A DNA stretch of 64,000 bases, taken from Variovorax sp. GTDB taxonomy: Bacteria > Pseudomonadota > Gammaproteobacteria > Burkholderiales > Burkholderiaceae_C. Under the pieces are notes generated by a model, which did not search any database, was not told the origin of the DNA, and worked only from the letters and a program-made list of their open reading frames with translations. This document shows, one piece after another, positions 33,634 through 42,368 of the stretch (positions within the stretch are counted from its first letter, which is position 1; each line of letters opens with the position of its first letter). The position numbers were made by a program, and so were the translations under genes. The DNA is taken from positions 26,265 through 90,264 of the forward strand of contig SEGS01000003.1 in assembly GCA_004210915.1 (NCBI GenBank), written 5' to 3'.

Positions 33634-34635
33634 TCAATTGGTTTTCTGAAGTGCCGCGTCGAGCGCTGCGTTGTCGATCGTCACGCTGGCCGCAGGTGCC
33701 AGTTGCGACATGTAGTCGCGCACCAGCTGTTGCTGGCGTTGCTCTCGCAACACCTGCTGCAGGCGCGGCCTGACTTCTTCAAGCGTTGCAGTGCGTGCGG
33801 GTTGCACGTCGGTGAGCCTGACGATGTGAAAGCCGGTGGAGCTCTGGAGCGGGCCGGCGACCTGGCCAGGTTTCAACTTTGAAACCGGCTCGCGCATTTC
33901 AGGCAGCATCTGCTCGAGCGGGATAGCGCCGACATCACCGCCGCGCTCGGCGCTGCGCGGGTCCTGCGAGCGGCTCCTGGCCAGCGCAGCAAAGTCACCG
34001 GTGCGAGCCTGGGCTGCGAGCTTGCCGGCTTCGTCGCGCACCTTCGCGACCGCAGCCGCGTCGGCACCGGGCGGGGTCGCCAGGTAGATCTGCGACACGC
34101 GGTACGCCGTCGGCAGGTTCAGCGTGGGCTTTGCCTGCTCATAGGCAGCCGCGACGTCTGCATCGGACGGGTAGCCCGCCGGCAGCTGCGCCACCGACGC
34201 GAGGTAGGTGCTGGTGACGATGCGGGACGTGACTTCCCTGACAGCCTCGTCGATGCGCGACTTGACCTCCGGGCGCGCCGCCCAGTTCTTGCCCTGTGCT
34301 TCACGCAGCAGCGCATCGCCGGCCACGCGCTGGCGCAGGAAACTCTCGAGCGCGGCGCGGTTTGCGCGTGCTGCGGCTCGTTCTGCCGGCGGCATGGCCT
34401 GCAACATGCGTTCCACCTCGGCCTGGCCGATGGTGACGGCGCCCAGTCGTGCCACGACAGGGTCGGCGGCCTGCGCGAAGGCACCGCCGGCCAGCAGGCC
34501 GAGCGATGCGGCAGACGCGGCCATGATCCCGCGTGCGATGCGGCAAAACATGAATCCGCGCGCGCCGCGGGAGTAGGTGGCGGTGGTCGGCAAGGCGGTC
34601 AGCGCCGCACTGGCTTTCAATTTCATGGTGTCCAT
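33634..34635 (-). CDS. periplasmic PpiC/SurA-type peptidyl-prolyl isomerase
   Basis: This protein of about 333 residues is a predicted parvulin-type foldase. A signal peptide (to about residue 56, ending AQAAD) precedes a helical chaperone region (about 57-165: MLQAMPPAERAAARANRAAL). A parvulin domain (about 165-270) follows, with SRSQDPRSAERGGDVGAIP, LKPGQVAGPLQSSTGFHIVR and Pro-Ala-Arg-Thr ahead of the final helix. Start codons at 34635 and 34626 are both possible; neither has a strong ribosome binding site. A Pho-like box lies 76 nt upstream. I recall a PpiC-type isomerase near the P. aeruginosa Pdt locus, which fits a role in keeping exoproteins or outer-membrane proteins foldable in the periplasm. 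Confidence 0.9.
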   Translation of the reverse strand: MDTMKLKASAALTALPTTATYSRGARGFMFCRIARGIMAASAASLGLLAGGAFAQAADPVVARLGAVTIGQAEVERMLQAMPPAERAAARANRAALESFLRQRVAGDALLREAQGKNWAARPEVKSRIDEAVREVTSRIVTSTYLASVAQLPAGYPSDADVAAAYEQAKPTLNLPTAYRVSQIYLATPPGADAAAVAKVRDEAGKLAAQARTGDFAALARSRSQDPRSAERGGDVGAIPLEQMLPEMREPVSKLKPGQVAGPLQSSTGFHIVRLTDVQPARTATLEEVRPRLQQVLREQRQQQLVRDYMSQLAPAASVTIDNAALDAALQKTN

Positions 34636-34710
34636 TCTTTCAAGAGGCGTTTACAGAACATGGTCGTCCGTCCAGGTAACGCAGGCACACGAGGTCTGCG
34701 ATCACCGCCC

Positions 34711-34728
34711 GTGACATCGGCATGACTG
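34711..34728 (-). promoter_or_regulatory. Pho-box-like repeat upstream of the PpiC gene
   Basis: On the minus strand this reads CAGTCAT-GCCG-ATGTCAC, nearly the same as the STN2 box. After 10 nt the sequence CGCAGA is a poor -10, so promoter activity is less certain than for the STN operons. A further CTGTCAT-like half site lies on the plus strand beside it (34726-34732). Confidence 0.5.
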
Positions 34729-34822
34729 TCATTACAGCGCAACAACATGACAAAACTGTGCAGGTCCATCAGCAGGAAGCTGGTGGCCGGCACGGTGATG
34801 CGGTCATGCGCCACGCTGCAAC

Positions 34823-35611
34823 TCATTTCGTCGCAGGGGCGGCGGGAGCAGCCGGAGCAGCAGGGGTAGCGGGAGTAGCGGCTGCCGGTGCGGCAGGCAT
34901 GCGCGCCGCGCGCGCGTCGAAGCGGCCTTCATACAGGCTGTCGCCGTACTTTTGCGCGATCTCGTCATAGCGCACCCGGGTCTTGGCGGCGAAGGGCTGG
35001 CGCGCCGCCATGACTTCACCGATGTCGACGTTTTCGTAGGCGCGCAAGATCTCCTGGCCGACCGAGTACAGCTGCAGGTTCTTCGACTCGCACTGCGCGA
35101 GGGCGGTCTTTTGCATGGTGTCCTCGGCGCCCAGGCGCTGGCGATCGGCTTCAGAGGCGCGGGCGAGCTTCAGAAGTTCGTCATACGCATTGCGAAACTG
35201 CGCCACCTGCGCGTTGGCTTTCTCGGCCACGGCCTGGGCCTCAGCCTGCGTTTTGGCAGCGCTGTCGCCCTGGCGCTGGCGTTCGGCCGCGAGCTGGCTA
35301 CGGCTTTGCGCGAGCTCTTTCTTCAGCGCCTCCACGTCGGCTGCAGGCGATGCGGCTGCGGCGGCTGCAGGCGCCGCTGCCTGGCCGGCCTTGAGCTGCG
35401 CCAGCTCGTTCTGCGCCTGCTGGAGCTGCGTCGTGGTGGCGCGGAGTTGCGCGCGCAGGCGCTCTTCCATGCCCTGCGCCTGCTGGCCATGCGCGGGGGC
35501 GGCGGCCAGCGAGGCGAGCAGCAACCAAGCGGCGCCGGCCGACGCGGTTTTCACGCGGCACGCGACCGCGCCTGCACGCCATGCGGCCAAAGAGAATCGG
35601 TTGTTGGGCAC
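34823..35611 (-). CDS. periplasmic coiled-coil protein
   Basis: This 262-residue protein has a signal peptide (1-42, ending APAHGQ) and two long heptad-rich stretches (about 45-75 and 90-165: LKKELAQSRSQLAAERQRQG, AEKANAQVAQFRNAYDELLK). One cysteine follows in LAQCESKNLQLYSVGQEIL, and the tail is an Ala/Pro/Thr-rich repeat. I do not recognise a named family. The start is GTG 35611 with GGAG 6 nt upstream; the open frame extends further only as a shadow of the porin gene. It begins 16 nt after the porin-like gene, so it is co-transcribed. It could bridge cell wall and outer membrane or act as a periplasmic scaffold. Confidence 0.8.
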   Translation of the reverse strand: MPNNRFSLAAWRAGAVACRVKTASAGAAWLLLASLAAAPAHGQQAQGMEERLRAQLRATTTQLQQAQNELAQLKAGQAAAPAAAAAASPAADVEALKKELAQSRSQLAAERQRQGDSAAKTQAEAQAVAEKANAQVAQFRNAYDELLKLARASEADRQRLGAEDTMQKTALAQCESKNLQLYSVGQEILRAYENVDIGEVMAARQPFAAKTRVRYDEIAQKYGDSLYEGRFDARAARMPAAPAAATPATPAAPAAPAAPATK

Positions 35612-35627
35612 AGATGTCTCCTTCGAT

Positions 35628-37409
35628 TTAGAAGCGTGCATTGAAGTCGACCTGCAGCGTGTCGATCGCGAACGGCGCGCCGAAGACCTGCTTGGTGGAA
35701 TTCCAGCGTCCGCTGAACCAGGCGTTCTTCGCAACGGCGTAGGACGCGCCCAGGAAGAAGCCGCGCGCGTTCGTGCCGCCCAGGTGGAAGCTTGAATCGT
35801 TGTAGCCGTCGGGCATCGCATCGGGCTCGATGCGCTTGTAGCCCGCCAGCACGTTCCAGTCGCCGCGAACGGCAGGGCTCGGGTTGCCGAAGGTGGCCTG
35901 GATCATGTAGGCGTTCGGGCCGCTCTTGAAGTCGGCACGGGTCGGGGTGGCCGAGCTGCCGAGGTTGTTGACGATGCCGCCTTGCGAGCGCGTGAACATT
36001 TCGTCTTCGTCGTAGGCCATGTTGCGGATGAAGTTGGCATCCAGGCGCAGGCCGTAACCGCCGGCGACCTTGGTGTCCCAACGCATGTTCAGGTCCAGCA
36101 ACTGGAACTTCGAGGCCAGGCCGACGTATTGCGGCTGCGGGGTACCTGCAGGATTCAATGGGTCGAGCGCGATGTTGCGCAGCAGCATGAGCGTATTGCC
36201 CTTCTGCATGAAGGCTGGCCGGCTCCAGTCGGTGCTGCAGTTCTGCGCGCCAGCGTAGATCGCGCACGGCTCGGAAACCTTGCCGCTGACGTTGTTGAAG
36301 CTGTAGTACGCGACCGCGCCGCGCAGCTTGTTGACATTGTCGATTTTCCAGTTGGCGCCGATCTGCGCGCCCAGCAGCCATTTGTTCTCGCTGCTCATCT
36401 TGTCCTGGCTGCTGCTCGGGAAGCTGTCGGACGAATACTCCAGCGGGATCACGCCGCCCGTGGCGAACACAGACACGTCCTTGTTGTTGCCCAGCGTTTT
36501 TTCAAACTGCGCGGCCACACCGTCGAAGTTCAGATCGTTGGAGAACAGCGTGTCGGTCGAGACGAACGGGTTGCCGAAACGGCCACCGGTAACGGTCAGG
36601 CCGTCCATCGGCTTGTATGAAACCCAGGCCTGGTCGAGCCAGATGCTCTTCTTGCCGAGGCCACCGCCCAGGGTCTGGGTGGTTGAGACCGGGCTATCGT
36701 CACTGCCGGTCGCCAGGCGCACGCCGGCCGCCACGGTGTCAGACACATCGGCCAGCACGCCCAGGCGCGCGCGGGCACGCAGCAGGCTGCGGCGGTCCTG
36801 GCGGGTGTTGAGCAGCGGCGGGCCGGTGAGGTTGGTGTTGGGGTTGACGTCGTAGCCGCTGCCGCTGTTGATGGCGCGCCAGTCGGTCTCGATGGTGCTG
36901 TTGTCGGCCGAGAAGATGCGCGACTCGCCGCGCATGCGCACGTCGCCTTCGATGCGGATGCGCTTGCTCCACTCAGGTGTCTCGTTCGGCGCGGCCCAGC
37001 CTTCGGTCTTCGCCTGCGCCATGACCTGGCCCTTGATCTCGTCGCGGATCTGGTCGCGCATGGTTTCGGAAATGTAGGGCACGCGGACATCGCCCGGCTC
37101 GACCCGAAGGCCACCGGCTGGTGCCACGGCTACCTGGCGCTGCGCCTGCTGCGCGGCCAGCGCTTCGGTCTGTGCCTGGGCCAGCAGGGCGTCGCCGACG
37201 TCTTTCGTCAGCGCGCCGCTCTGCACCAGGCCGCGGATCAGGCGGACCATGGCGCTGTCGCCGGCAGGCGCGGCCTGCGCGTGGGCGGCGCCTGCGAGCA
37301 ACAGTGAAAGCGCGGAGGCGATCGCCACGGCGCGAACGCGCGGCACGCGGCGCGCGGTGTTGGCAACGCCGCGGCCGGCCAGTTGTTTTGGAGTGGAGAA
37401 GTGGTTCAT
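35628..37409 (-). CDS. putative outer-membrane porin
   Basis: This 593-residue protein matches the putative porin family in style. It has a signal peptide (1-45, ending GAAHAQ) and a helical start (MVRLIRGLVQSGALTKDVGD, LLAQAQTEALAAQQAQ). A long beta-barrel follows from about residue 125, with alternating hydrophobic strands and turns (RIRIEGDVRMRGESRIF, LRARARLGVLADVSDTVAAG), ending in FNARF with the C-terminal Phe typical of outer-membrane barrels. It lies downstream of tonB in the tpsB-exbB-exbD-tonB operon. ATG 37409 was preferred over an upstream frame lacking a signal. Given the Pho-like boxes around it, phosphate or phosphorylated-compound uptake is possible, but no substrate residues are recognisable. 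Confidence 0.85.
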   Translation of the reverse strand: MNHFSTPKQLAGRGVANTARRVPRVRAVAIASALSLLLAGAAHAQAAPAGDSAMVRLIRGLVQSGALTKDVGDALLAQAQTEALAAQQAQRQVAVAPAGGLRVEPGDVRVPYISETMRDQIRDEIKGQVMAQAKTEGWAAPNETPEWSKRIRIEGDVRMRGESRIFSADNSTIETDWRAINSGSGYDVNPNTNLTGPPLLNTRQDRRSLLRARARLGVLADVSDTVAAGVRLATGSDDSPVSTTQTLGGGLGKKSIWLDQAWVSYKPMDGLTVTGGRFGNPFVSTDTLFSNDLNFDGVAAQFEKTLGNNKDVSVFATGGVIPLEYSSDSFPSSSQDKMSSENKWLLGAQIGANWKIDNVNKLRGAVAYYSFNNVSGKVSEPCAIYAGAQNCSTDWSRPAFMQKGNTLMLLRNIALDPLNPAGTPQPQYVGLASKFQLLDLNMRWDTKVAGGYGLRLDANFIRNMAYDEDEMFTRSQGGIVNNLGSSATPTRADFKSGPNAYMIQATFGNPSPAVRGDWNVLAGYKRIEPDAMPDGYNDSSFHLGGTNARGFFLGASYAVAKNAWFSGRWNSTKQVFGAPFAIDTLQVDFNARF

Positions 37410-37493
37410 CGGTTGGTCACAGGTTGTGAATTGGAAAATGGGTCGCGGAAGGCGCGCAAGGCCTGATAGCCACTGCGCGAGCACTGGCCGGGT

Positions 37494-38204
37494 TCACGGC
37501 CGGGCGCCTTTCATGGTGACGCGCATCGGCATGCGCGTGGACGGGGTCGGCCTCTCGTCGATGCGTTCAATGCCGCGTAGCACAGCCGTGATGTTGGCGT
37601 CGAGGTCTTCGTTGCCGGTACTGCGAACCAGTTGCACCCGCGTGATGACACCGTCGGCGCGCAGCCAGATGTCCACGTTGAGGTCGAACGCCATCGAGCG
37701 GGTGCGGGGGTCGCGTTGCAGCACGCGTTGCAGCTGGCTGGCGACATAGGCATTGAAACTGCCTCCGCCCAGGCCTCCACCGCCGGTCGAGCCGCCGCCG
37801 CGTCCGGCCTGTATGCCGAAGGCGTCATTGCCCGCCTGCGCGTCGCTATTGATGCTGATCGGGTCGGCCAGGTCTTTTGAAGGACTTGGAGCCGGTTCGT
37901 CCACCGGCTTGTCCAGCGGCTCGACGGGTTTCGGATCGACTTCTGTGATCTCGGGCTTGATCTCCGGCTTGGGCTCGGGCAGTTTTTCAGGCTCGGGCGG
38001 CGGTGGCGGAGGAGGCGGCAACATCAGCATCGATGTCGACGGCGCCTCGCGCTTGGTGCTCGCCGTGCCAGACAGCAAATACCAGGCGAGTGCCAGCAGC
38101 AGGGCCAGGACCGCCACGCCGATGATGCTCCCGCCCCAGCGGCGCCAGACCAGGCCGGCCTTTGCTGCAGGGCCTGTCGAGGCGGAGTATGGATGAATGA
38201 CCAC
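37494..38204 (-). CDS. TonB-family energy transducer
   Basis: This 236-residue protein has the TonB plan. A cytoplasmic start leads to one membrane segment (about 23-46: IIGVAVLALLLALAWYLL). The Pro/Glu/Lys-rich spacer (about 60-112) includes eight consecutive prolines and EPEKLPEPKPEIKPE. A Gly-rich hinge leads to a TonB C-terminal domain (about 150-230: LNVDIWLRADGVITRVQLVR, STGNEDLDANITAVLRGIE). It begins 11 nt after exbD and shares that operon. With ExbB and ExbD it should pass proton-motive force to an outer-membrane partner. No TonB-dependent receptor is encoded in the window, so the partner is unknown; the STN proteins or the porin are possibilities. Confidence 0.9.
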   Translation of the reverse strand: MVIHPYSASTGPAAKAGLVWRRWGGSIIGVAVLALLLALAWYLLSGTASTKREAPSTSMLMLPPPPPPPPEPEKLPEPKPEIKPEITEVDPKPVEPLDKPVDEPAPSPSKDLADPISINSDAQAGNDAFGIQAGRGGGSTGGGGLGGGSFNAYVASQLQRVLQRDPRTRSMAFDLNVDIWLRADGVITRVQLVRSTGNEDLDANITAVLRGIERIDERPTPSTRMPMRVTMKGARP

Positions 38205-38215
38205 CTGTCTCCTCC

Positions 38216-38629
38216 TCAGGCGGCAGGTTTGCCGGTCACCAGGCCGACCTGGTTGAGGTCGATGCGGCGCAACAGGTCAAGCACTTCGACGACCTTGGCG
38301 TACTGCACGGCCGAGTCGCCGCGCACGATGACCGGGAAGTCCGGGGTCAGCGCTTTTTCGGTGCGCAGGCGTTCCTCGAGTTCCGGCAAGGTAACCGGGT
38401 AGGCGTCCAGAAAAATGCGCCCGCCGTTGTCAATGGTGATCGCCTTGGTCTTGGGCTTTTCGAGCGCGACCGAAGAACTGGCCTTCGGCAGGTCGACCTT
38501 CAGGCCCGGGATGCTGGCGTTGCTGGTAAGGATAAAGATCACCAGCACCACCAGCAGCACGTCCACGAACGGCGTGATGTTGATGCCGCTTGTGCGTTTT
38601 TTGGTGCCGAATCTGGCTGCGTTTGCCAT
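38216..38629 (-). CDS. exbD: ExbD/TolR-type proton channel subunit
   Basis: This 137-residue protein has one membrane segment (about 18-38) containing the essential aspartate, Asp23, in NITPFVDVLLVVLVIF. It has a periplasmic domain of about 95 residues typical of ExbD (LPKASSSVALEKPKTKAITI, VIVRGDSAVQYAKVVEVLDL). It sits between exbB and tonB. ATG 38629 has GGAG 9 nt upstream; ATG 38635 is closer to that site and less likely. It should form the ExbB5-ExbD2-type motor complex with its neighbours, powering TonB. Confidence 0.94.
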   Translation of the reverse strand: MANAARFGTKKRTSGINITPFVDVLLVVLVIFILTSNASIPGLKVDLPKASSSVALEKPKTKAITIDNGGRIFLDAYPVTLPELEERLRTEKALTPDFPVIVRGDSAVQYAKVVEVLDLLRRIDLNQVGLVTGKPAA

Positions 38630-38644
38630 GGTCATCCGCTCCGT

Positions 38645-40432
38645 TTATGCAGGCTGGCCGGCGCGCAGCTGGCGGCCTTCGCCCTGCTCTTCGGCCAGGC
38701 GGGTGGAGAACTCGTCGACGAACACGGCCATGTCGGCGCCGATGGCGTCCGAGCGCGATGCCAGCCAGTTGTAGCCGAACAGCGCAGGAATCGCGACGCC
38801 CAGGCCAGCAGCCGTACACAGCAGCGCAGCGGCCATGCCCGGTGCGACCGAGTTGATATCCACCGCGCCGGCCATGGCCGCCACGACGAACACCAGCATG
38901 ATGCCCAGCACGGTGCCGAACAGGCCGACGTAAGGCGCGCCTTCGATCGTCGTCGACAGCCAGTTCATGCGCTTGGACATGCGTTCGTTTTCGCGCACCT
39001 GCACGCCGTCCATCGCCGCGCGGATCGCGCTGATGGTCGCGTTGGAGACCGAGTTCAGGTCGTAGCCGCGGTCATGCCGGCGGCGCATCTCGCCAACGGC
39101 CACTTCATACAGGCGCCACAGCGACGACTCGCTGCGAACGTGCTCCGGCACCTTGTTGTTCTTTGCCAGCGAATCCAGCGGCGCACCGGCTGCTTCGCGG
39201 AAGTAGCCCATGAAAGCGTTGTTGGCGCGCGAGATGGCACCGTAGTTGCGGCTCTTGCCGATCATGATGAACCACGAGAAAGCCATCATCGCGCCGAGGA
39301 TGCCGATCACGACCCAGGCGTCCAGCGGCATGGCCGACAGGATGAAGCCGAAGTGGCTCTTGCCGGCCTGTTGCTCGTCAGGACCGAAAGCGGTCAGTCG
39401 CGACTCGGCGCCCTGCGACACGGCGTCGGCCAGCAGCAACGCATCGGCACGGGCCACCTTGGAGATGCGCACTTCGTCGATGGCGCCGGTGAATGGCGCG
39501 AAAGCAGCTTGCGCGCCCGGCGTGGCCGCACCGACGGCTTCGGCGCCGATCGATGCAGCAGTGTTCAGCGCAGGCAGCGATGCGGCCAGCGAGACGGCCG
39601 AGCGGCCGCCCACATACAGCGCAACGTTCTGGCCGTCGGCCTTGACCGCGATGTGCGACCACTGGCCGGCCTGGACCGGCTGGCCGGGCGTGCTGCGCTG
39701 GCCGTTGACCTGCACGAACGGCACGCCCTGGTCGATGCCGATGCTCAACTCGCCCGCGGCGTCGCGGCGGGAGTAGATCACCTGGCGCGGGCCCAGCGTA
39801 TCAGGGCGAACCCACGCGCTGAACGTGAACTTGTCGCCGGGCTTGACCTGCAGCGATGGCGATGCGGGCAGCATCAGCGCGGTGGCGCCGAGTTGCACGC
39901 CCTTGCCGATGACCGCACCTTCGAGGGCGACGGGCTGGTTTTGCGCATGGTTGCCGTAGGCCGTCGTGTCGCGCGGTGGCGCGCCGGTCTCGCCGAAGTG
40001 GTAGACCAGCGTGTAGTCAGGGTCGAACGTGCGCTGGCCGTTGCCGGACGCCGGCGCCTTCGGGTTGCCGTAGTACATCCAGACCTGTTGCGGTGCAGAG
40101 GCCGACAGCGCGGGTACTTCAACCCACACGAGCGCCATGCCCAGCAACGGGTCGAACTGTTCGACCTGGTGGTTCAGCACGGTCTTGTCGTCGGCAGCGA
40201 CGAAGCGCAGGTCGGCGCCGCTCTCGCTCACGCCTTCAAAGCTGAAGTTGCCGGTGTGCAGGCGGACCAGCACGGCGGTGCGGCCCGCATCGCCGCCGAT
40301 GGCGCCGCCCTGCGGGCCTGCGTCGATGGTGACGGGTTTGCGGTAAGCCCAGTCAGCCTGCCACCATGCGTGGGCCAGGCTCGGCAGGAAGGTGCTCACG
40401 ACGGTGAGCAAAAGAAAAAGGATGCGTCGCAT
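38645..40432 (-). CDS. exbB: ExbB with an N-terminal periplasmic DUF2341/LamG-like extension
   Basis: This 595-residue protein is more than twice the usual ExbB length. A signal peptide (1-22, ending LAHAWW) is followed by a DUF2341-like domain (about 25-150: WQADWAYRKPVTID, FVAADDKTVLNHQVEQFDPL, VWMYYGNPKA). A LamG/concanavalin-like domain spans about 160-345 (TLVYHFGE, KFTFSAWVRPDTLGPRQVIY, FTGAIDEVRISKVARADALL). The ExbB/TolQ part starts with a membrane segment (about 368-392) and continues through MNWLSTTIEGAPYVGLFGTV and IPALFGYNWLASRSDAIGAD with two more membrane segments. The gene lies 88 nt after tpsB and directly ahead of exbD. The extra domains could bind sugars or peptidoglycan and recruit the motor to a specific partner; that is inference. 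Confidence 0.9.
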   Translation of the reverse strand: MRRILFLLLTVVSTFLPSLAHAWWQADWAYRKPVTIDAGPQGGAIGGDAGRTAVLVRLHTGNFSFEGVSESGADLRFVAADDKTVLNHQVEQFDPLLGMALVWVEVPALSASAPQQVWMYYGNPKAPASGNGQRTFDPDYTLVYHFGETGAPPRDTTAYGNHAQNQPVALEGAVIGKGVQLGATALMLPASPSLQVKPGDKFTFSAWVRPDTLGPRQVIYSRRDAAGELSIGIDQGVPFVQVNGQRSTPGQPVQAGQWSHIAVKADGQNVALYVGGRSAVSLAASLPALNTAASIGAEAVGAATPGAQAAFAPFTGAIDEVRISKVARADALLLADAVSQGAESRLTAFGPDEQQAGKSHFGFILSAMPLDAWVVIGILGAMMAFSWFIMIGKSRNYGAISRANNAFMGYFREAAGAPLDSLAKNNKVPEHVRSESSLWRLYEVAVGEMRRRHDRGYDLNSVSNATISAIRAAMDGVQVRENERMSKRMNWLSTTIEGAPYVGLFGTVLGIMLVFVVAAMAGAVDINSVAPGMAAALLCTAAGLGVAIPALFGYNWLASRSDAIGADMAVFVDEFSTRLAEEQGEGRQLRAGQPA

Positions 40433-40520
40433 GACAGGGTTCTCCGAAGGCTCTTGTGGAATGGGTGAAAGACGGGTTTGCGGGGACGTTGTGGCTTGAA
40501 TGGCGGGCTGGACCCAGGGC

Positions 40521-42182
40521 TCAATAACTGGCGTTGACGTTGAACGTCAGGCGCGGGCTGTGGCGTTCGGTGCGGGCACCGTCCCTGAGCGGATAGCCCA
40601 GGTCGACGCGCCCGCTGACGTTGCTGCCCAGCCTGAAGCTGCTGCCGACGCCGACCGACGCCATCGGGAAGCTGTCGTCCTGCTGTGGCAGCGGGCTGCG
40701 CAGGCGCAGTTGCGCTGCGTCGGCAAAGACATAGGCACGCCAGCTTTCGAGCCAGGGTGCGAAAGAAGCCGAGGTGTCGAACACGCGGGTGCGCCATTCG
40801 AGCGAGCCGACCAGGCCGAAGTCGCCGGTCGATTCGGACGAGAGGTAGCCACGCACGGTGTTCAGGCCGCCCGCGGACATCTGCTCGCCGGACACCAGCG
40901 GCGAATCCGTCAGCTGCCCCGAGAGGCGAAAGCCGACCTGCGAGTTGCCCTCGAACGTGTAGCTGCCGTTGATGTCGGCCTTGAGCAGGGTGAAGCTCGG
41001 CGATGCCTTGAAGCGCTTGTCGTCGAACTCCTGCACGCTGCTGCCGTAGCCGAAGAAACTGCGGGTGCCGGTGACCAGTTGCAGGCCCAGGCTGTACTGG
41101 CTGCGCTCGGTCTGCGTGAAGCCCGAGTAGGCAAAGGTCAGCGGCGCGTACTGCAGCGAGCCCGGCGTGCCGGCGAAACCGCCCAGGCGCAAGATTTCCT
41201 CGCTGTCCTTGAAGTCCACGCCCAGGCTCACCGTGTGCCACCAGTCGCCGGCATTTGGGATCGAATAGGTCGCCTTCACGCCCACCGAATGGCCTTTGCC
41301 GAGCACGTCGGTGCCGCCCAGCGTCGCGACGTTGCTGTCGGAAACGTAGCCCGAGGCCTCGATGGCCCAGTTGCTGTTGGCCAGCGGCGCGGTGTAGGAG
41401 CCCGACCAGACCTTGGTCTGGCTGAAGTCTTCGGGCGTGCCGTAAAAGCTGATCGATGCACTGTGGCCGAGCTGCCAGAGGTTGTCGTGGCCGATCGACG
41501 CCGTGGTGCGCAGGCGTTTGGTGTCGGCGCTGTAGTCGTTGTTCAGGCCGAAGCTGTAGCGCCACGGGCTGCTGTCTTCAACCTTCAGGTCGACATCCAT
41601 GGTGCCGGGCAGCGCGCCCTGGCGGACCAGCGGCATGACCTGGCGCTTGCCGCCGCGGTTCAGCGCGGTGAGTTCGTTCTGCGCCTGGTTGAAGTCAGGC
41701 ACGATCCCTTCCTGCAGCGCAGGCACCTGCTCGCGCACTTCGGTCGGCGAGTTGTACTGCGCACCGACGACTCGCACCCGGCCGACCCGGGTTTCGTTGA
41801 CCTGCAAAAAGACAATGCCTTCCGTCACCTGCTGCTCCGGCAGGTCGACGTAGACCGACTGGAAACCTTTGGCCTGGTAGACCGCCAGCAGCGCGTCGCG
41901 CGCGCCTTCGATGTCTTTCATCGTGCGGCGCGGTCCCATGAAAGGCGTGACGGCGCGCTCGATGGTGCGCGCGTCCAGCACGCTATTGCCGCGCACGATG
42001 TATTCGAGGATATCCACGGGGCGCGACGCGTCGGCATCCGGTGCCGCAGCGACAGGCACGGTCGCAGCGGCAGGCGTTCCTGGCGACTGCGCCAGAGCGG
42101 CACCCTCGGCGCCCATGCCCAGCAGCGCCACGAAAACGGCCTTCCAGTAAGGAGGCGGGTCACTCTTCTTCAGGTCACGCAT
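40521..42182 (-). CDS. TpsB outer-membrane transporter of the ShlB/FhaC family
   Basis: This 553-residue protein is the only TpsB in the window, and so the likely exporter of all three giant exoproteins. A signal region (to about 32, ending GAALAQ) and a linker precede two POTRA domains: POTRA1 at about 57-130 (VDILEYIVRGNSVLDARTIE, VYQAKGFQSVYVDLPEQQV) and POTRA2 at about 132-205 (VNETRVGRVRVVGAQYNSP, DFNQAQNELTALNR). The 16-stranded barrel spans about 210-553, with the conserved L6-type stretch VRGYLSSESTG and a terminal aromatic (NVNASY). It heads an operon with exbB, exbD, tonB, the porin and the coiled-coil gene, an arrangement also known for pdtB-exbB2-exbD2 in P. aeruginosa. A composite Pho/ECF promoter lies upstream. 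Confidence 0.94.
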   Translation of the reverse strand: MRDLKKSDPPPYWKAVFVALLGMGAEGAALAQSPGTPAAATVPVAAAPDADASRPVDILEYIVRGNSVLDARTIERAVTPFMGPRRTMKDIEGARDALLAVYQAKGFQSVYVDLPEQQVTEGIVFLQVNETRVGRVRVVGAQYNSPTEVREQVPALQEGIVPDFNQAQNELTALNRGGKRQVMPLVRQGALPGTMDVDLKVEDSSPWRYSFGLNNDYSADTKRLRTTASIGHDNLWQLGHSASISFYGTPEDFSQTKVWSGSYTAPLANSNWAIEASGYVSDSNVATLGGTDVLGKGHSVGVKATYSIPNAGDWWHTVSLGVDFKDSEEILRLGGFAGTPGSLQYAPLTFAYSGFTQTERSQYSLGLQLVTGTRSFFGYGSSVQEFDDKRFKASPSFTLLKADINGSYTFEGNSQVGFRLSGQLTDSPLVSGEQMSAGGLNTVRGYLSSESTGDFGLVGSLEWRTRVFDTSASFAPWLESWRAYVFADAAQLRLRSPLPQQDDSFPMASVGVGSSFRLGSNVSGRVDLGYPLRDGARTERHSPRLTFNVNASY

Positions 42183-42321
42183 GTCATCAACTCAAGTTCT
42201 GAAAAGCCAAGGCTCGGGTGGCCGGTGCGCCGCTATATAAAGCGTCGCATCAACCGCAAAATCGTCCGCAACAAGCCTGCATGGTGAAGAGTCGCCATGA
42301 CAACATTGCGTACACAGCTAT

Positions 42322-42368
42322 AGACGGACAGCCCGGGCGTGGACTGTCGTTTGTCACGAAATCTTCAT
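42322..42368 (-). promoter_or_regulatory. composite Pho-box/ECF promoter of the tpsB operon
   Basis: The inverted Pho-like box (plus strand TTGTCAC-GAAA-TCTTCAT, 42351-42368) is followed in the gene direction after 3 nt by ACAGT, 15 nt, and CCGTCT (42327-42322), then ATAGC. Spacings match the protease-cassette promoter exactly. The mRNA leader to the tpsB start would be about 130 nt. Confidence 0.7.
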
